Assembly: GCF_000344135.1 (NCBI RefSeq)
Contig: NZ_BAOP01000013.1
Coordinates: 1-64,000, forward strand
Reading direction: 5' to 3'
Source of the DNA: Gordonia malaquae NBRC 108250
GTDB lineage: Bacteria; Actinomycetota; Actinomycetes; Mycobacteriales; Mycobacteriaceae
DNA: 64,000 nt
Under the pieces are notes generated by a model. That model did no database searches, was not told where the DNA came from, and saw only the letters and a program-made list of their open reading frames with translations. Below, piece after piece: positions 1 to 8,392 of this stretch. Made by a program: the position numbers and the translations under genes. Numbering within the stretch: position 1 is the first letter of the stretch; each line of letters opens with the position of its first letter.

Positions 1-6
1 ACCCCC

Positions 7-1128
7 ATGACGAGTGCACGCACAGCGATCGAACGCACGTGGCGCCCTGTACTCGCACTCACCGTCCTCGGCTTCTCGACGTTCATTGCGTTCAGCAAGT
101 ACGCCGCCGTGATCAGAGCAGGCGGAAACGATCACCAGACCGGTGACTGGCTGATCAATTACGCCGGCGGATTCGTCCGGCGCGGATTCACCGGTGAACT
201 TCTACGCATCGCCTATCCAGACGACCTGCTCGTTGCGACAGCGGTACTCCAGATGGTCTTGTGGTCGCTGTTCGTAGTCTTTGTGATCTACCGACTACGG
301 CGCGACGAGTGGTCGACGACGTCGATCCTCCTCTGGTGCGGGCCAGCGGCAGTCCCGTTCGCCGGATGGGACCCGGCGGGTGGACTCCGCAAGGAGATCA
401 TCGCTTTCCTCGCGCTCGCACTCATGAGCATGGCGGCCGACAGAACTGCACGCGCGAGGATCGCTCTGGTGGCGGCATCGACGATCGTCTGGGCAGTATC
501 GCTTCTGTCGTGGGAAGCGACAGTCGTCCTGCTGCCGACACTCCTCACCCTCTGCTGGCGAGCTCTGTCGGATGTCCGACGACAATGGTGGACCGCAGCA
601 GGAGGAATCGTCCTGACATCGGCAGCCATCGTCGGCGCCAGCATGCTGGCGCCCGGCGGCGCTCGCGCCGCGACAGCGATCTGCGACGACCTCATCGCCC
701 GCGGATATCAACCACAACTCTGCAATGGGTCGGTTCGCTGGCTCGAGTACACCATGCAGTACGGGTTCGACTACACGATCGGATTCTGGCCCCAGAACGC
801 CTACTTCATTCCACTGGCCGCGCTTGCGCTGCTACCTGTCTGCTGGCTCGGTCGATTCTGCGAACGACGATGGTTGTGGCCGCTGCAGATGGCCGCCGTC
901 TTCCCGCTGTTCCTCATAGCTGCAGACTATGGACGCTGGATTCACATGGCGGCCATCGCAACGGCGTTCCTGGCGCTGGGACGCGACGAGGAGCGACGGG
1001 AACCGCCCGTCGGCTTCGTGATCGTCTACCTGCTCGGCTGGGGTGTTCAGCACGCGCTGTTCGGAATGGCTCGGATCCCGGTGTGGCGTGGCGGCTGGAT
1101 CACCTTCGTCCAGCACTACCTGTCCTGA
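7..1128 (+). CDS. polytopic membrane protein of unknown function
   Basis: The 373-residue product has roughly eight to ten hydrophobic segments (for example residues 16-36, 75-95, 128-145, 150-170, 196-215, 265-282 and 290-307) and short polar loops, so it should be an integral membrane protein. A charged, aromatic stretch WLINYAGGFVRRGFTGELL follows the first segment and looks like a conserved periplasmic loop; similar loops occur in uncharacterised actinobacterial proteins that resemble membrane glycosyltransferases. I see no catalytic motif that would settle a function. The ATG at 7 is the first in-frame start; anything upstream of base 1 is unseen. It converges on the recQ-type gene with a 32-bp gap and no clear terminator. 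Confidence 0.75.
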   Translation: MTSARTAIERTWRPVLALTVLGFSTFIAFSKYAAVIRAGGNDHQTGDWLINYAGGFVRRGFTGELLRIAYPDDLLVATAVLQMVLWSLFVVFVIYRLRRDEWSTTSILLWCGPAAVPFAGWDPAGGLRKEIIAFLALALMSMAADRTARARIALVAASTIVWAVSLLSWEATVVLLPTLLTLCWRALSDVRRQWWTAAGGIVLTSAAIVGASMLAPGGARAATAICDDLIARGYQPQLCNGSVRWLEYTMQYGFDYTIGFWPQNAYFIPLAALALLPVCWLGRFCERRWLWPLQMAAVFPLFLIAADYGRWIHMAAIATAFLALGRDEERREPPVGFVIVYLLGWGVQHALFGMARIPVWRGGWITFVQHYLS

Positions 1129-1160
1129 CCGGCTCCGGCCAGGAGTCACGCGCCGGCGAG

Positions 1161-3260
1161 TCAGACGGTCTGATGGATCACGAGGGGAAGAACCGCTGAC
1201 GCTCCGACGTCCCGCAGAGCTGCAGCGGCCAGAGTCACCGCCCACCCTGTCGTGGTCTCGTCGACCACGAGGAGTACGGATCGGCCCGCGACGTCCGACG
1301 GAGTCGGGCCGAGGTGATCACTCCAGTAGGTAGCCTCCACACCGCTTGTCGCCTCCCTCCCCGGAATGGGCCCGGGCACGACACCGAACTGCGAACCGGG
1401 ACGGCGTCCAACTGTGCGGAGACGCTCGGCCAGATCGGCCGCGATGGTTCCGCCCTGCAAGTCGAGCGAGACGATCGAATCCGGGCGCATCCCTCCACGG
1501 CGTCCCCAGTCGCCGAGAACAGCGACAGCCGACTCGGCGAGTCGCTCGCGTGCCGCTGTGTCCCCACGCTTGGCCCCGGTCAAGACGTCGCCCCACTGGG
1601 GAGCGTCCGCAAACGCCAGTACCCGACCGGGTTCGGCGGCGAGTTCCGCGGAGATCCGTCCACCACGAGAGAACGTCCCCTTGGGAGGCCACATCTTGCG
1701 CGGTGCGTACGCCTGAGCATCTGTCCTCAGCACTGCCGAGATGGTCGCGACCGTCTCGACATTCGGCCGGGCGTTGAGTCCGGGAGTCAGTTCGCCTCGG
1801 CACACTGAGCACCGACCGCAATCCGCGGCCGCCGGGTCGTCCAACGATTCGGTGAGCAGTCTCATCAGACACTTCTCACCGCGCACGAATGCCCGCATGA
1901 TGTCCGCCTCGCGCCGCCGGACCTCGAGGACTCCGCCGTAATGTGCGGCGTCGTACGTCCAGGGTTTTCCGGTAGCGAGCCATCCCTCGGCCGTGCGCTC
2001 CACAACTCCGTCCACGGCCAACTGCTTGAGCATCAACTCGACCTTGCCGCGCCTGATCCCCGTCTCCGATTCGAGGCTGATCACACTGAGCGGCCCTCCC
2101 GCATCGTTCATCGCGTCCAGCAGACGGGACATCCGCTTCGGGTCGGGGATCGTGGCAGTGGCGAAATGCTCCCAGATCGCGTCGTCGAGGGCTGACGCCA
2201 GGAGCACGACGACGGCCTCGTCGAGCGCTCGGCCGGCACGACCGACCTGCTGATAGTAGGAGACCGGCGACGGCGGAGCTCCGACGTGAACGACAAAACC
2301 GAGGTCGGGCTTGTCGAAGCCCATGCCGAGGGCTGACGTCGCGACGAGCGCCTTGACCTTATTGCTCAGGAGTGCGTCCTCGAGACCGTGACGTTCGTTG
2401 GCGGGCAATTGACCCGTGTAGGCGGCGACCGGGTACTCGTCGCCCCACACCGAGCGGATAGCCGTCACGAGACGGTCCGCGTCGGCGACGGTGAGGACGT
2501 AGACGATGCCGGAGCCCGGAAGGAACGGCATCTCCTGGGTCACCCAGCCGTACCTCTGAATCGGAGACAGTCCATCGACAACGTTCAGGTGCAACGACTT
2601 TCGGGCAAGCGGTCCGCGAAGAACCAAGGTCGCCTCGCCGAGTTGGGCGGCGACGTCGTCCGTGACCCGCTCGTTGGCGGTCGCCGTGGTGGCGAGCACC
2701 GAAGTCTGCGGGTTCAGGTTCTGGAGGACATCGGACACCCGGCGATAATCGGGCCGGAAGTCGTGCCCCCAGTCGGAGATCGCGTGGGCCTCATCGATCA
2801 CGACAAGACCGAGCTTCCCCGCGAGAGCGCTGAGGACCCTGGCGCCGAATCCCGGATTGGCGAGACGCTCGGGCGACACCAGCAGCACGTCCAACCGGCC
2901 CGAGAGCAGATCGCCTTCGACTGCAGCCCACTCGTCGATGTTCGCCGAGTTCACGGTGGCGGCGGCGAGCCCCGCCCGTCCGGCCGCGGCGACCTGGTCG
3001 CGCATCAACGACAACAACGGCGACACGATGAGCGTCGGCCCTCCTCCCGCCGCCCGGATGACTGCGGTCGCAGCCCAGTAGACCGCGGACTTGCCCCAAC
3101 CTGTCGCCTGGACGACCAGAGCGCGTGAGCCGGGAGTCGACAGCGTCGCGACGGCAGTCTCCTGATCGGCGCGGAGTGCGGCGTCGGGGCCTGCGAGTGA
3201 GGTGATGACACGATCGGCGACGAGCCGCTGAGCGTCGGTGAGAACCGTCGTGGATGACAT
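1161..3260 (-). CDS. recQ: RecQ-family ATP-dependent DNA helicase with C-terminal phosphoribosyltransferase-like domain
   Basis: The 699-residue protein is a superfamily 2 helicase that unwinds DNA 3'-5' in repair. Walker A is ATGWGKS (Lys57), and motif II reads VIDEAHAISDWGHDFRPDY, diagnostic of RecQ. The helicase C domain follows, and a Cys cluster (KC...DCGRCSVC) around residue 480 fits the RecQ zinc-binding element. After it the family's usual HRDC domain is absent; instead the last ~150 residues end in VLLVVDETTTGWAVTLAA, which matches the PRPP-binding loop of ComF-type phosphoribosyltransferases. The start at 3260 is supported by a -10 (TAGGTT) only 6 nt upstream, so the mRNA is probably leaderless. 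It is divergent from the penicillin-binding protein gene. RecQ assignment is firm; the tail function is inferred. Confidence 0.9.
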   Translation of the reverse strand: MSSTTVLTDAQRLVADRVITSLAGPDAALRADQETAVATLSTPGSRALVVQATGWGKSAVYWAATAVIRAAGGGPTLIVSPLLSLMRDQVAAAGRAGLAAATVNSANIDEWAAVEGDLLSGRLDVLLVSPERLANPGFGARVLSALAGKLGLVVIDEAHAISDWGHDFRPDYRRVSDVLQNLNPQTSVLATTATANERVTDDVAAQLGEATLVLRGPLARKSLHLNVVDGLSPIQRYGWVTQEMPFLPGSGIVYVLTVADADRLVTAIRSVWGDEYPVAAYTGQLPANERHGLEDALLSNKVKALVATSALGMGFDKPDLGFVVHVGAPPSPVSYYQQVGRAGRALDEAVVVLLASALDDAIWEHFATATIPDPKRMSRLLDAMNDAGGPLSVISLESETGIRRGKVELMLKQLAVDGVVERTAEGWLATGKPWTYDAAHYGGVLEVRRREADIMRAFVRGEKCLMRLLTESLDDPAAADCGRCSVCRGELTPGLNARPNVETVATISAVLRTDAQAYAPRKMWPPKGTFSRGGRISAELAAEPGRVLAFADAPQWGDVLTGAKRGDTAARERLAESAVAVLGDWGRRGGMRPDSIVSLDLQGGTIAADLAERLRTVGRRPGSQFGVVPGPIPGREATSGVEATYWSDHLGPTPSDVAGRSVLLVVDETTTGWAVTLAAAALRDVGASAVLPLVIHQTV

Positions 3261-3266
3261 GCCACC

Positions 3267-3272
3267 AACCTA
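3267..3272 (-). promoter_or_regulatory. -10 element for recQ (leaderless)
   Basis: TAGGTT on the minus strand ends 6 nt before the recQ ATG, which places the transcription start at or next to the start codon. The -35 region is weak. Confidence 0.5.
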
Positions 3273-3332
3273 TCGGCGCAGTCCGACATGGTCGAACAGG
3301 TTGTGCACAGCCAGTCGCACGCGCGGTCCGGA

Positions 3333-3338
3333 TACTGT
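3333..3338 (+). promoter_or_regulatory. -10 element for PBP gene (leaderless)
   Basis: TACTGT ends 7 nt before the ATG at 3346. It supports that ATG over the longer reading frame that opens at 3238 inside recQ. Confidence 0.5.
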
Positions 3339-3345
3339 CGAAATC

Positions 3346-5112
3346 ATGGAACTGTCATCCGTTCGAACGATGCGTGCTCCGGCCGCGGCCCTTCTCTCCT
3401 TGGTGATGGGCGCGGGGTTCGTCGTCGCCTGCGGGGCTGACGAGTCGCCCGCCCAGAAGCTGGCAAACGCGCTGACCAGGCATGATCCGGACGCGTCTGC
3501 CGATCTGACGTCCGCCCCCGACGACGCGCGGAAGACGTTCACCGACACGTTCGACGGTATGGGCGACGCGACCGTGAACGTGGCGGCGAACGACGACGGG
3601 ACCGAACTCACGTGGACGTGGAGCCTTCCACGCGATCGGACCGCGACGTACACGGCGCGTGTTGAAACGTCTGGCGACCGCGTGACGTGGGCGCCGACGA
3701 TCATTCATCCGAACGCACCCGAGGGCGGCAGGCTTCTCTACAGCGAGCTCAAGGCGTATGACACACAGGTCACGGACCGGCAGGGGCGTCCACTGCTCAC
3801 GTGGCAGGAGGTGTCCGTCGTGTCGCTCGACCCTGCACGAGCCGACTCGGCCGCCAGACTCGCGCAGCGGTTGAACAGGGTGGCGCCCGATGTGACGGCA
3901 GTGTCGATCCGCAAGGATCTCGCAGGCAAGATCCGGCCGCAGACCGTCGTCGCACTGCGGCCGGACGATGCCGCAGCAGTGGGCGATCTGACCCGGATCG
4001 GTGGTGTCTCCGTCCGTCGGGAAGGACGGTTGATCACGGCTTCGAAGAATGTGAAGTCGCCTGCGACAGCGGGGCTCGAGGACCGCTGGCGCGAAGTGAT
4101 CGACGCTGCTGCCGGCGCAGACGTGAACGTCGTCGACGCTGCGGGAGAGGCCGTCACACGTGTTCAACGTTTCGAGGGCACCACTCCCGATCCGGTCCGC
4201 ACCTGGATGGACGTCGCACTGCAGCAGGCCGCGAACGCCGCAGTGGCGAAGGAGAAGCGTCCGACGATGCTCGTCGCGATCCGACCGTCGACCGGCGGAA
4301 TCCTGGCCGTAGCACAGAACGACGCCGCAGACCGGCAGGGCCCGATCGCCCTCACCGGTCTCTACGCGCCCGGCTCGACGTTCAAGACAGTGACGACCGC
4401 AGCGGCCCTGAAATCCGGAGTCGCCACCATCGACAGCCGCCTGCCGTGCCCGGGGAAGCAGCGGTTCGGGGATCGGACCATCCCCAACGAGGACGAGTTC
4501 GACCTCGGTGTGGTGCCGTTGCACACCGCGTTCGCCCAGTCGTGCAACACCACGATGGCAGGGCTGTCCACCAAGCTCGACGATGACGCGCTCACCGACA
4601 CGGCGCGCACATTCGGTCTCGGCGTCGACTATTCGGTGCCCGGACTGACAACGATCACAGGAAAGGTCCCGTCCGCAGACTCCGATGCACACAAGGTCGA
4701 GAGCGGAATCGGACAGGGACGGGTGACGGCGTCGCCGTTCGGTATGGCACTCGTTGAGGCATCCCTCGCCGCCCGGAAGACAGTGACTCCGGTCCTGATC
4801 CAGGGCATGGCGACGACTGCCGACAGCGACCCGTCGGCGATCGGGTCCCCGGTCGCCACCGCCATCCGGTCGGCGATGCGTGAGGCCGTCACGTCGGGAA
4901 CCGCGGGCAGCCTCCGCGACATCAGCGGCCTCGGCGGAAAGACGGGCACCGCCGAGTACGGCGACAACAAGCATGCCCACGGCTGGTTCGCAGGCATCGT
5001 CGGCGACCTCGCTTTCGCGACCCTTGTGGTCGGCGGTGACAGTTCCGCACCGGCGCTGACGGTGAGCGGGGACTTTCTGCGGTCCAGTGAAGGTTCCCGC
5101 CCTCGGGGCTGA
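3346..5112 (+). CDS. lipoprotein penicillin-binding transpeptidase (PBP-lipo type)
   Basis: The 588-residue protein crosslinks peptidoglycan at the outer face of the membrane. A signal peptide ends in the lipobox VVAC, so the protein should be lipid-anchored. Residues ~30-150 match the NTF2-like MecR1/PBP N-terminal domain, followed by a dimerisation segment and the transpeptidase domain with S344-T-F-K347 (SxxK), S399-C-N401 (SxN) and K532-T-G. All three active-site motifs are intact. Size and layout fit PBP-lipo of mycobacteria (Rv2864c family). The open frame extends upstream to 3238, but the lipobox and the -10 at 3333 support the ATG at 3346. MerR operon genes follow 44 bp downstream. 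Confidence 0.9.
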   Translation: MELSSVRTMRAPAAALLSLVMGAGFVVACGADESPAQKLANALTRHDPDASADLTSAPDDARKTFTDTFDGMGDATVNVAANDDGTELTWTWSLPRDRTATYTARVETSGDRVTWAPTIIHPNAPEGGRLLYSELKAYDTQVTDRQGRPLLTWQEVSVVSLDPARADSAARLAQRLNRVAPDVTAVSIRKDLAGKIRPQTVVALRPDDAAAVGDLTRIGGVSVRREGRLITASKNVKSPATAGLEDRWREVIDAAAGADVNVVDAAGEAVTRVQRFEGTTPDPVRTWMDVALQQAANAAVAKEKRPTMLVAIRPSTGGILAVAQNDAADRQGPIALTGLYAPGSTFKTVTTAAALKSGVATIDSRLPCPGKQRFGDRTIPNEDEFDLGVVPLHTAFAQSCNTTMAGLSTKLDDDALTDTARTFGLGVDYSVPGLTTITGKVPSADSDAHKVESGIGQGRVTASPFGMALVEASLAARKTVTPVLIQGMATTADSDPSAIGSPVATAIRSAMREAVTSGTAGSLRDISGLGGKTGTAEYGDNKHAHGWFAGIVGDLAFATLVVGGDSSAPALTVSGDFLRSSEGSRPRG

Positions 5113-5118
5113 AAGCTC

Positions 5119-5149
5119 TTGCCCTGGAGTGCACTCCAGGTTCTACCGT
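5119..5149 (+). promoter_or_regulatory. MerR-type promoter with 18-bp operator palindrome
   Basis: The -35 TTGCCC (5119-5124) and -10 TACCGT (5144-5149) are separated by 19 bp, the elongated spacer typical of MerR-controlled promoters. The spacer holds the perfect palindrome CCTGGAGTGCACTCCAGG at 5123-5140. The -10 ends 7 nt before the merR ATG, so the transcript is probably leaderless. The regulator probably twists this DNA to activate its own operon. Confidence 0.85.
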
Positions 5150-5156
5150 TGGTGTC

Positions 5157-5594
5157 ATGCCTGAAGACATGAGCATCGCCGATGTGTCCGCCCGCACCGG
5201 ACTCTCCCGGGACACGCTGCGCTGGTACGAAGCCGAGGGACTGATCCCCGCGGTCCCGCGCTCGTCGGCAGGCGTCCGAAGGTACGACGACACGACCATC
5301 CGCATGATCGACCTGCTGGTGCGGCTGCGTCGAACGGGGATGTCGGTGGCGCACATGCGGGATTTCGTCACGATGGTCGATCAAGGCGCCCGGACGCACG
5401 GCAGACGGATGCGACTCCTCGAGGATCACCGCGAGGAGATCGAGTCACGCATCCGAGAGCTGATCGACGACCTCGAATCCGTCGACGACAAGATCGCGCA
5501 CTACCGGCGCCTCATCGATGCAGGTCTGGACTGCAGTGAGCAGCCCATCAACGATCCTGCCGTCATCGAACAACAACGCCTGCTCGGCGACTGA
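5157..5594 (+). CDS. MerR-family transcriptional regulator
   Basis: The 145-residue protein has the N-terminal MerR winged helix (SIADVSARTGLSRDTLRWYE) followed by RRYDDTTIRMI and a long C-terminal helix for dimerisation. There is a single cysteine, near the C-terminus (GLDCSEQ), so no CueR/ZntR metal site and no NmlR-type central cysteine is present. The ligand is unknown; similar regulators beside aldo/keto reductases respond to aldehydes or electrophiles, which is an inference here. It heads a three-gene run with the reductase 43 bp downstream and the PPOX protein, and its own promoter carries a perfect operator, so autoregulation is likely. Confidence 0.9.
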   Translation: MPEDMSIADVSARTGLSRDTLRWYEAEGLIPAVPRSSAGVRRYDDTTIRMIDLLVRLRRTGMSVAHMRDFVTMVDQGARTHGRRMRLLEDHREEIESRIRELIDDLESVDDKIAHYRRLIDAGLDCSEQPINDPAVIEQQRLLGD

Positions 5595-5637
5595 CAGCGC
5601 GGACGACCTCATAACGACAACCTCACCAGGAGGATCT

Positions 5638-6669
5638 ATGCACACCACAGTTCTCGGCGACTCCCTTCAGACCTCGGCCCTCGGATTCGGCGGCATGGCG
5701 CTCACACACGTGTACGGCGGCACCGACGACGACGCGGCGCTCGGCGTTCTGAACAGCGCGGTCGATGCAGGCGTCACGTTCATCGACACCGCTGACGTGT
5801 ACGGACAGCCGCAGCCCGGGGTCGACGGCCCATCGGGCGCAAACGAACGCCTCGTCGCGCGGCTTCTGGCAGACCGACGCGACGACGTGACTCTCGCGAC
5901 CAAGTTCGGGATCACCGGCAAGGTGCCGCTGGCAGGTCAGGAGAGCGCCAAGCCGACACGCGGTGACGCCGCATATGTGCGGGAAGCTCTCGAGAAGTCG
6001 CTGACTCGTCTCGACACCGACGTCATCGACCTCTGGTACCTGCACCGCCGCGATCCCGACGTGCCGATCGAGGAGACCGTCGCTGCGATGGCGGAGGCCG
6101 TCGCCGCAGGCAAGGTCCGCCACCTCGGACTGTCGGAGGTCACCGCCGCAGAACTGCGCGCAGCACAAGCGGTCCACCCGATCGCCGCCGTGCAGAGCGA
6201 GTGGAGCCTGTGGTCGCGTGACGTCGAAGCGAACGTGATCCCGGCGTGCGTGGAGTCGGGCGTCGGATTCGTTCCGTACTCGCCGCTGGGGCGTGGTTTC
6301 CTCACCGGGACGCTCACCCGCGATCAGGTGGCGTCCGACATGCGCGGATCCACCGCACGTTTCGGCGACGACAACTGGGACGCGAACCAGCGAGCCCTCG
6401 CCGTCGTCGCAGACGTGGCCCGGCGGCTCGACGCGACGAACGCACAGGTGGCGCTTGCCTGGCTGTACGAATCGGGACGCCGGGCCGGTCTGCCGACGGT
6501 CCCTATCCCGGGGACCCGGTCGCCGTCGCGGATCGCCGAGAACGCGGCCGCCGTCGACCTGGTCCTCGACGATGACGCGATGACCGCACTCGACGACGTG
6601 TCATCGCTCATCCACGGGACACGCAACATCGTGGCCGATCCCGCGTGGATCTCATCGGGTCGGGAGTGA
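5638..6669 (+). CDS. aldo/keto reductase
   Basis: The 343-residue protein is an NADPH-dependent TIM-barrel carbonyl reductase of the AKR superfamily. The catalytic tetrad is visible: D50 and Y55 in FIDTADVYG, the Lys in LATKFG and the His in LWYLHRRD. The C-terminal cofactor signature VPIPGTRSPSRIAENAAA is also present. A strong ribosome binding site AGGAGG at 5629-5634 sets the ATG at 5638; the frame that opens earlier at 5518 overlaps merR and is not used. Being in the MerR operon suggests a role in detoxifying reactive carbonyls. The natural substrate cannot be read from the sequence. Confidence 0.92.
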   Translation: MHTTVLGDSLQTSALGFGGMALTHVYGGTDDDAALGVLNSAVDAGVTFIDTADVYGQPQPGVDGPSGANERLVARLLADRRDDVTLATKFGITGKVPLAGQESAKPTRGDAAYVREALEKSLTRLDTDVIDLWYLHRRDPDVPIEETVAAMAEAVAAGKVRHLGLSEVTAAELRAAQAVHPIAAVQSEWSLWSRDVEANVIPACVESGVGFVPYSPLGRGFLTGTLTRDQVASDMRGSTARFGDDNWDANQRALAVVADVARRLDATNAQVALAWLYESGRRAGLPTVPIPGTRSPSRIAENAAAVDLVLDDDAMTALDDVSSLIHGTRNIVADPAWISSGRE

Positions 6670-6674
6670 CCGAC

Positions 6675-7064
6675 ATGACCGTGATCCCGGACAGTCACCG
6701 CGACCTGCTCGAACGGCCGCTGTACGCCCATCTCGCAACGATCCGGCCGGACGGCCGCCCGCAGGTGAACCCGATGTGGTTCTCCTGGGACGGTGAGCAC
6801 CTGCTCTTCACGAACACGACGACCCGCCAGAAGTACAAGAACGTGACGTCCCACCCCGAAGTCGCGATCTCAGTGAACGATCCCGACCAGCCGTACCGCT
6901 ACCTCGAAGTCCGCGGTGTGGTCGAACGGATCGACGACGACTCCGACGGAATCGTGTTCGCCGCTCTCGCCGAACGTTACGGCCTACCGATGGACGGACC
7001 GCCCGGCGACGTCGCCGACAGAGTCGTCTATCGGGTCACGCCGGTGTCCACCAGCAGTCAGTGA
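6675..7064 (+). CDS. PPOX-class (pyridoxamine 5'-phosphate oxidase-like) F420-dependent oxidoreductase
   Basis: The 129-residue protein has the split-barrel flavin/F420-binding fold: LATIRPDGRPQVNPMWFSWD is the typical first hairpin, followed by NTTTRQKYKN and VAISVNDPDQPYRYLEVRG. Such small actinobacterial proteins usually use F420H2 or FMN to reduce quinones or aldehydes or to bind biliverdin; the exact cofactor is not provable here. The ATG at 6675 lies 5 nt after the reductase stop, so it is the last gene of the MerR operon. A longer frame from 6645 overlaps the reductase and lacks a better start. Confidence 0.85.
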   Translation: MTVIPDSHRDLLERPLYAHLATIRPDGRPQVNPMWFSWDGEHLLFTNTTTRQKYKNVTSHPEVAISVNDPDQPYRYLEVRGVVERIDDDSDGIVFAALAERYGLPMDGPPGDVADRVVYRVTPVSTSSQ

Positions 7065-7129
7065 CGCCCACAGGGATCTGACAGGTCGATCGCAGTGGGG
7101 CGGGAGGTGGGGGAGCGAGTCTTGCTCCC

Positions 7130-8392
7130 ATGACGACAACACTCGACCCCGACCCAGCGGCGCGCTCCGGCGCGGCCGCCGGGGCGCCCCCGCCACCAGT
7201 CCTGGACATCGTGATCCCGGTGTTCAATGAAGAAGACGACCTGGACGCAGCCGTTCTCGCCCTTCGCGATCACCTGCATCAGGCAGTCCCGTACCCCGCC
7301 CGAATCACAATCGCCGACAACGCGAGCACCGACACGACACTGCAGGTGGCCAAGGAGCTCGCCGCGCAGTTCGACGACGTTCGGGTGGTGCATTTGTCGA
7401 GGAAGGGACGCGGCGGAGCACTCAATCGAGTATGGCGAGACAGTGACGCGGAGATCGTCGCCTACTGCGACGTCGACCTCTCGACCGACCTCAACGCGTT
7501 GATGCCGCTGATCGCGCCGCTGATCTCCGGTCACTCCGACATCGCGATCGGGACCCGGCTGTCGCGGTCGTCGCGCGTGGTCCGCGGCCCGAAACGCGAA
7601 ATGATCTCCCGTTCGTACAACCTGCTGTTGCGCACCACGATGCACGCGCGGTTCTCGGATGCGCAATGCGGATTCAAAGCGATGCGCACCGATATCGCAC
7701 GGCGCCTGCTGCCCTACGTCGAGGACACCGGATGGTTCTTCGACACCGAACTCCTCGTACTCGCCGAACGGGTCGGACTCCGGATCGCCGAAGTCCCCGT
7801 GGACTGGACCGACGACCCGAACAGCTCGGTCGACATCGTGTCCACCGCGGTCGCCGACCTGCGCGGATGCACGAGGGTGGGATGGGCACTCGCGCGGGGC
7901 CGCCTCCCGATCGCGGAACTGCGGGCGACGCTCGGACGAGATCGCAGGCCTGGCCCCGCCGTCGACGGAGTGCCGGTCGGCATGGTCGGTCAGCTCGTCC
8001 GGTTCTGCGCGGTCGGCGTCACATCGACCGTCGCGTACGCACTCCTGTACTTGATGCTGCACTCTGTCACCGGAGCACAGGCCGCGAACTTCCTTGCGCT
8101 TGGCATCACCGCGATCGCCAACACTGCGGTCAACAGGCGGTTCACATTCGGCGTCCGAGGCACCGAACGTGCGATGCGTGACCACCTGACGGGCCTCGCG
8201 GTGTTCATGTTCGGCTGGCTCGTCACCGCAGGTTCGCTCGCGACCCTGCACAGCTTCGCTCCTGACGTGGGTCGAGTCGCCGAGCTCGCCGTCCTGGTGG
8301 CAGCCAACCTGGTGGCGACCGCCACCCGGTTCGTCGGACTGCGCCGGCTCTTCTCCTCACGGAGCACCCGCTCGGAAGGAGCAACCGCATGA
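7130..8392 (+). CDS. GT2 glycosyltransferase fused to GtrA membrane domain
   Basis: The 420-residue protein has an N-terminal GT-A domain (residues ~25-250; VIPVFNEEDDLDAAV binds the nucleotide, CDVDLSTD supplies the DxD metal motif) and a C-terminal four-helix GtrA domain (~285-410). Such enzymes transfer a sugar to polyprenol phosphate on the cytoplasmic face and may help flip it. It overlaps the next gene by 4 nt (ATGA), so the two are translationally coupled. The pairing matches B. subtilis YkcC/YkcB, in which a GT2 makes the lipid-linked sugar used by a GT39. The acceptor is unknown, although envelope glycans are likely. Confidence 0.9.
   Translation: MTTTLDPDPAARSGAAAGAPPPPVLDIVIPVFNEEDDLDAAVLALRDHLHQAVPYPARITIADNASTDTTLQVAKELAAQFDDVRVVHLSRKGRGGALNRVWRDSDAEIVAYCDVDLSTDLNALMPLIAPLISGHSDIAIGTRLSRSSRVVRGPKREMISRSYNLLLRTTMHARFSDAQCGFKAMRTDIARRLLPYVEDTGWFFDTELLVLAERVGLRIAEVPVDWTDDPNSSVDIVSTAVADLRGCTRVGWALARGRLPIAELRATLGRDRRPGPAVDGVPVGMVGQLVRFCAVGVTSTVAYALLYLMLHSVTGAQAANFLALGITAIANTAVNRRFTFGVRGTERAMRDHLTGLAVFMFGWLVTAGSLATLHSFAPDVGRVAELAVLVAANLVATATRFVGLRRLFSSRSTRSEGATA

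Noticed and set aside
3355..4980. 541-codon open frame on the minus strand opposite the PBP gene
   Set aside because: It is a high-GC antisense shadow with no recognisable domain, and the plus-strand protein has three intact catalytic motifs.
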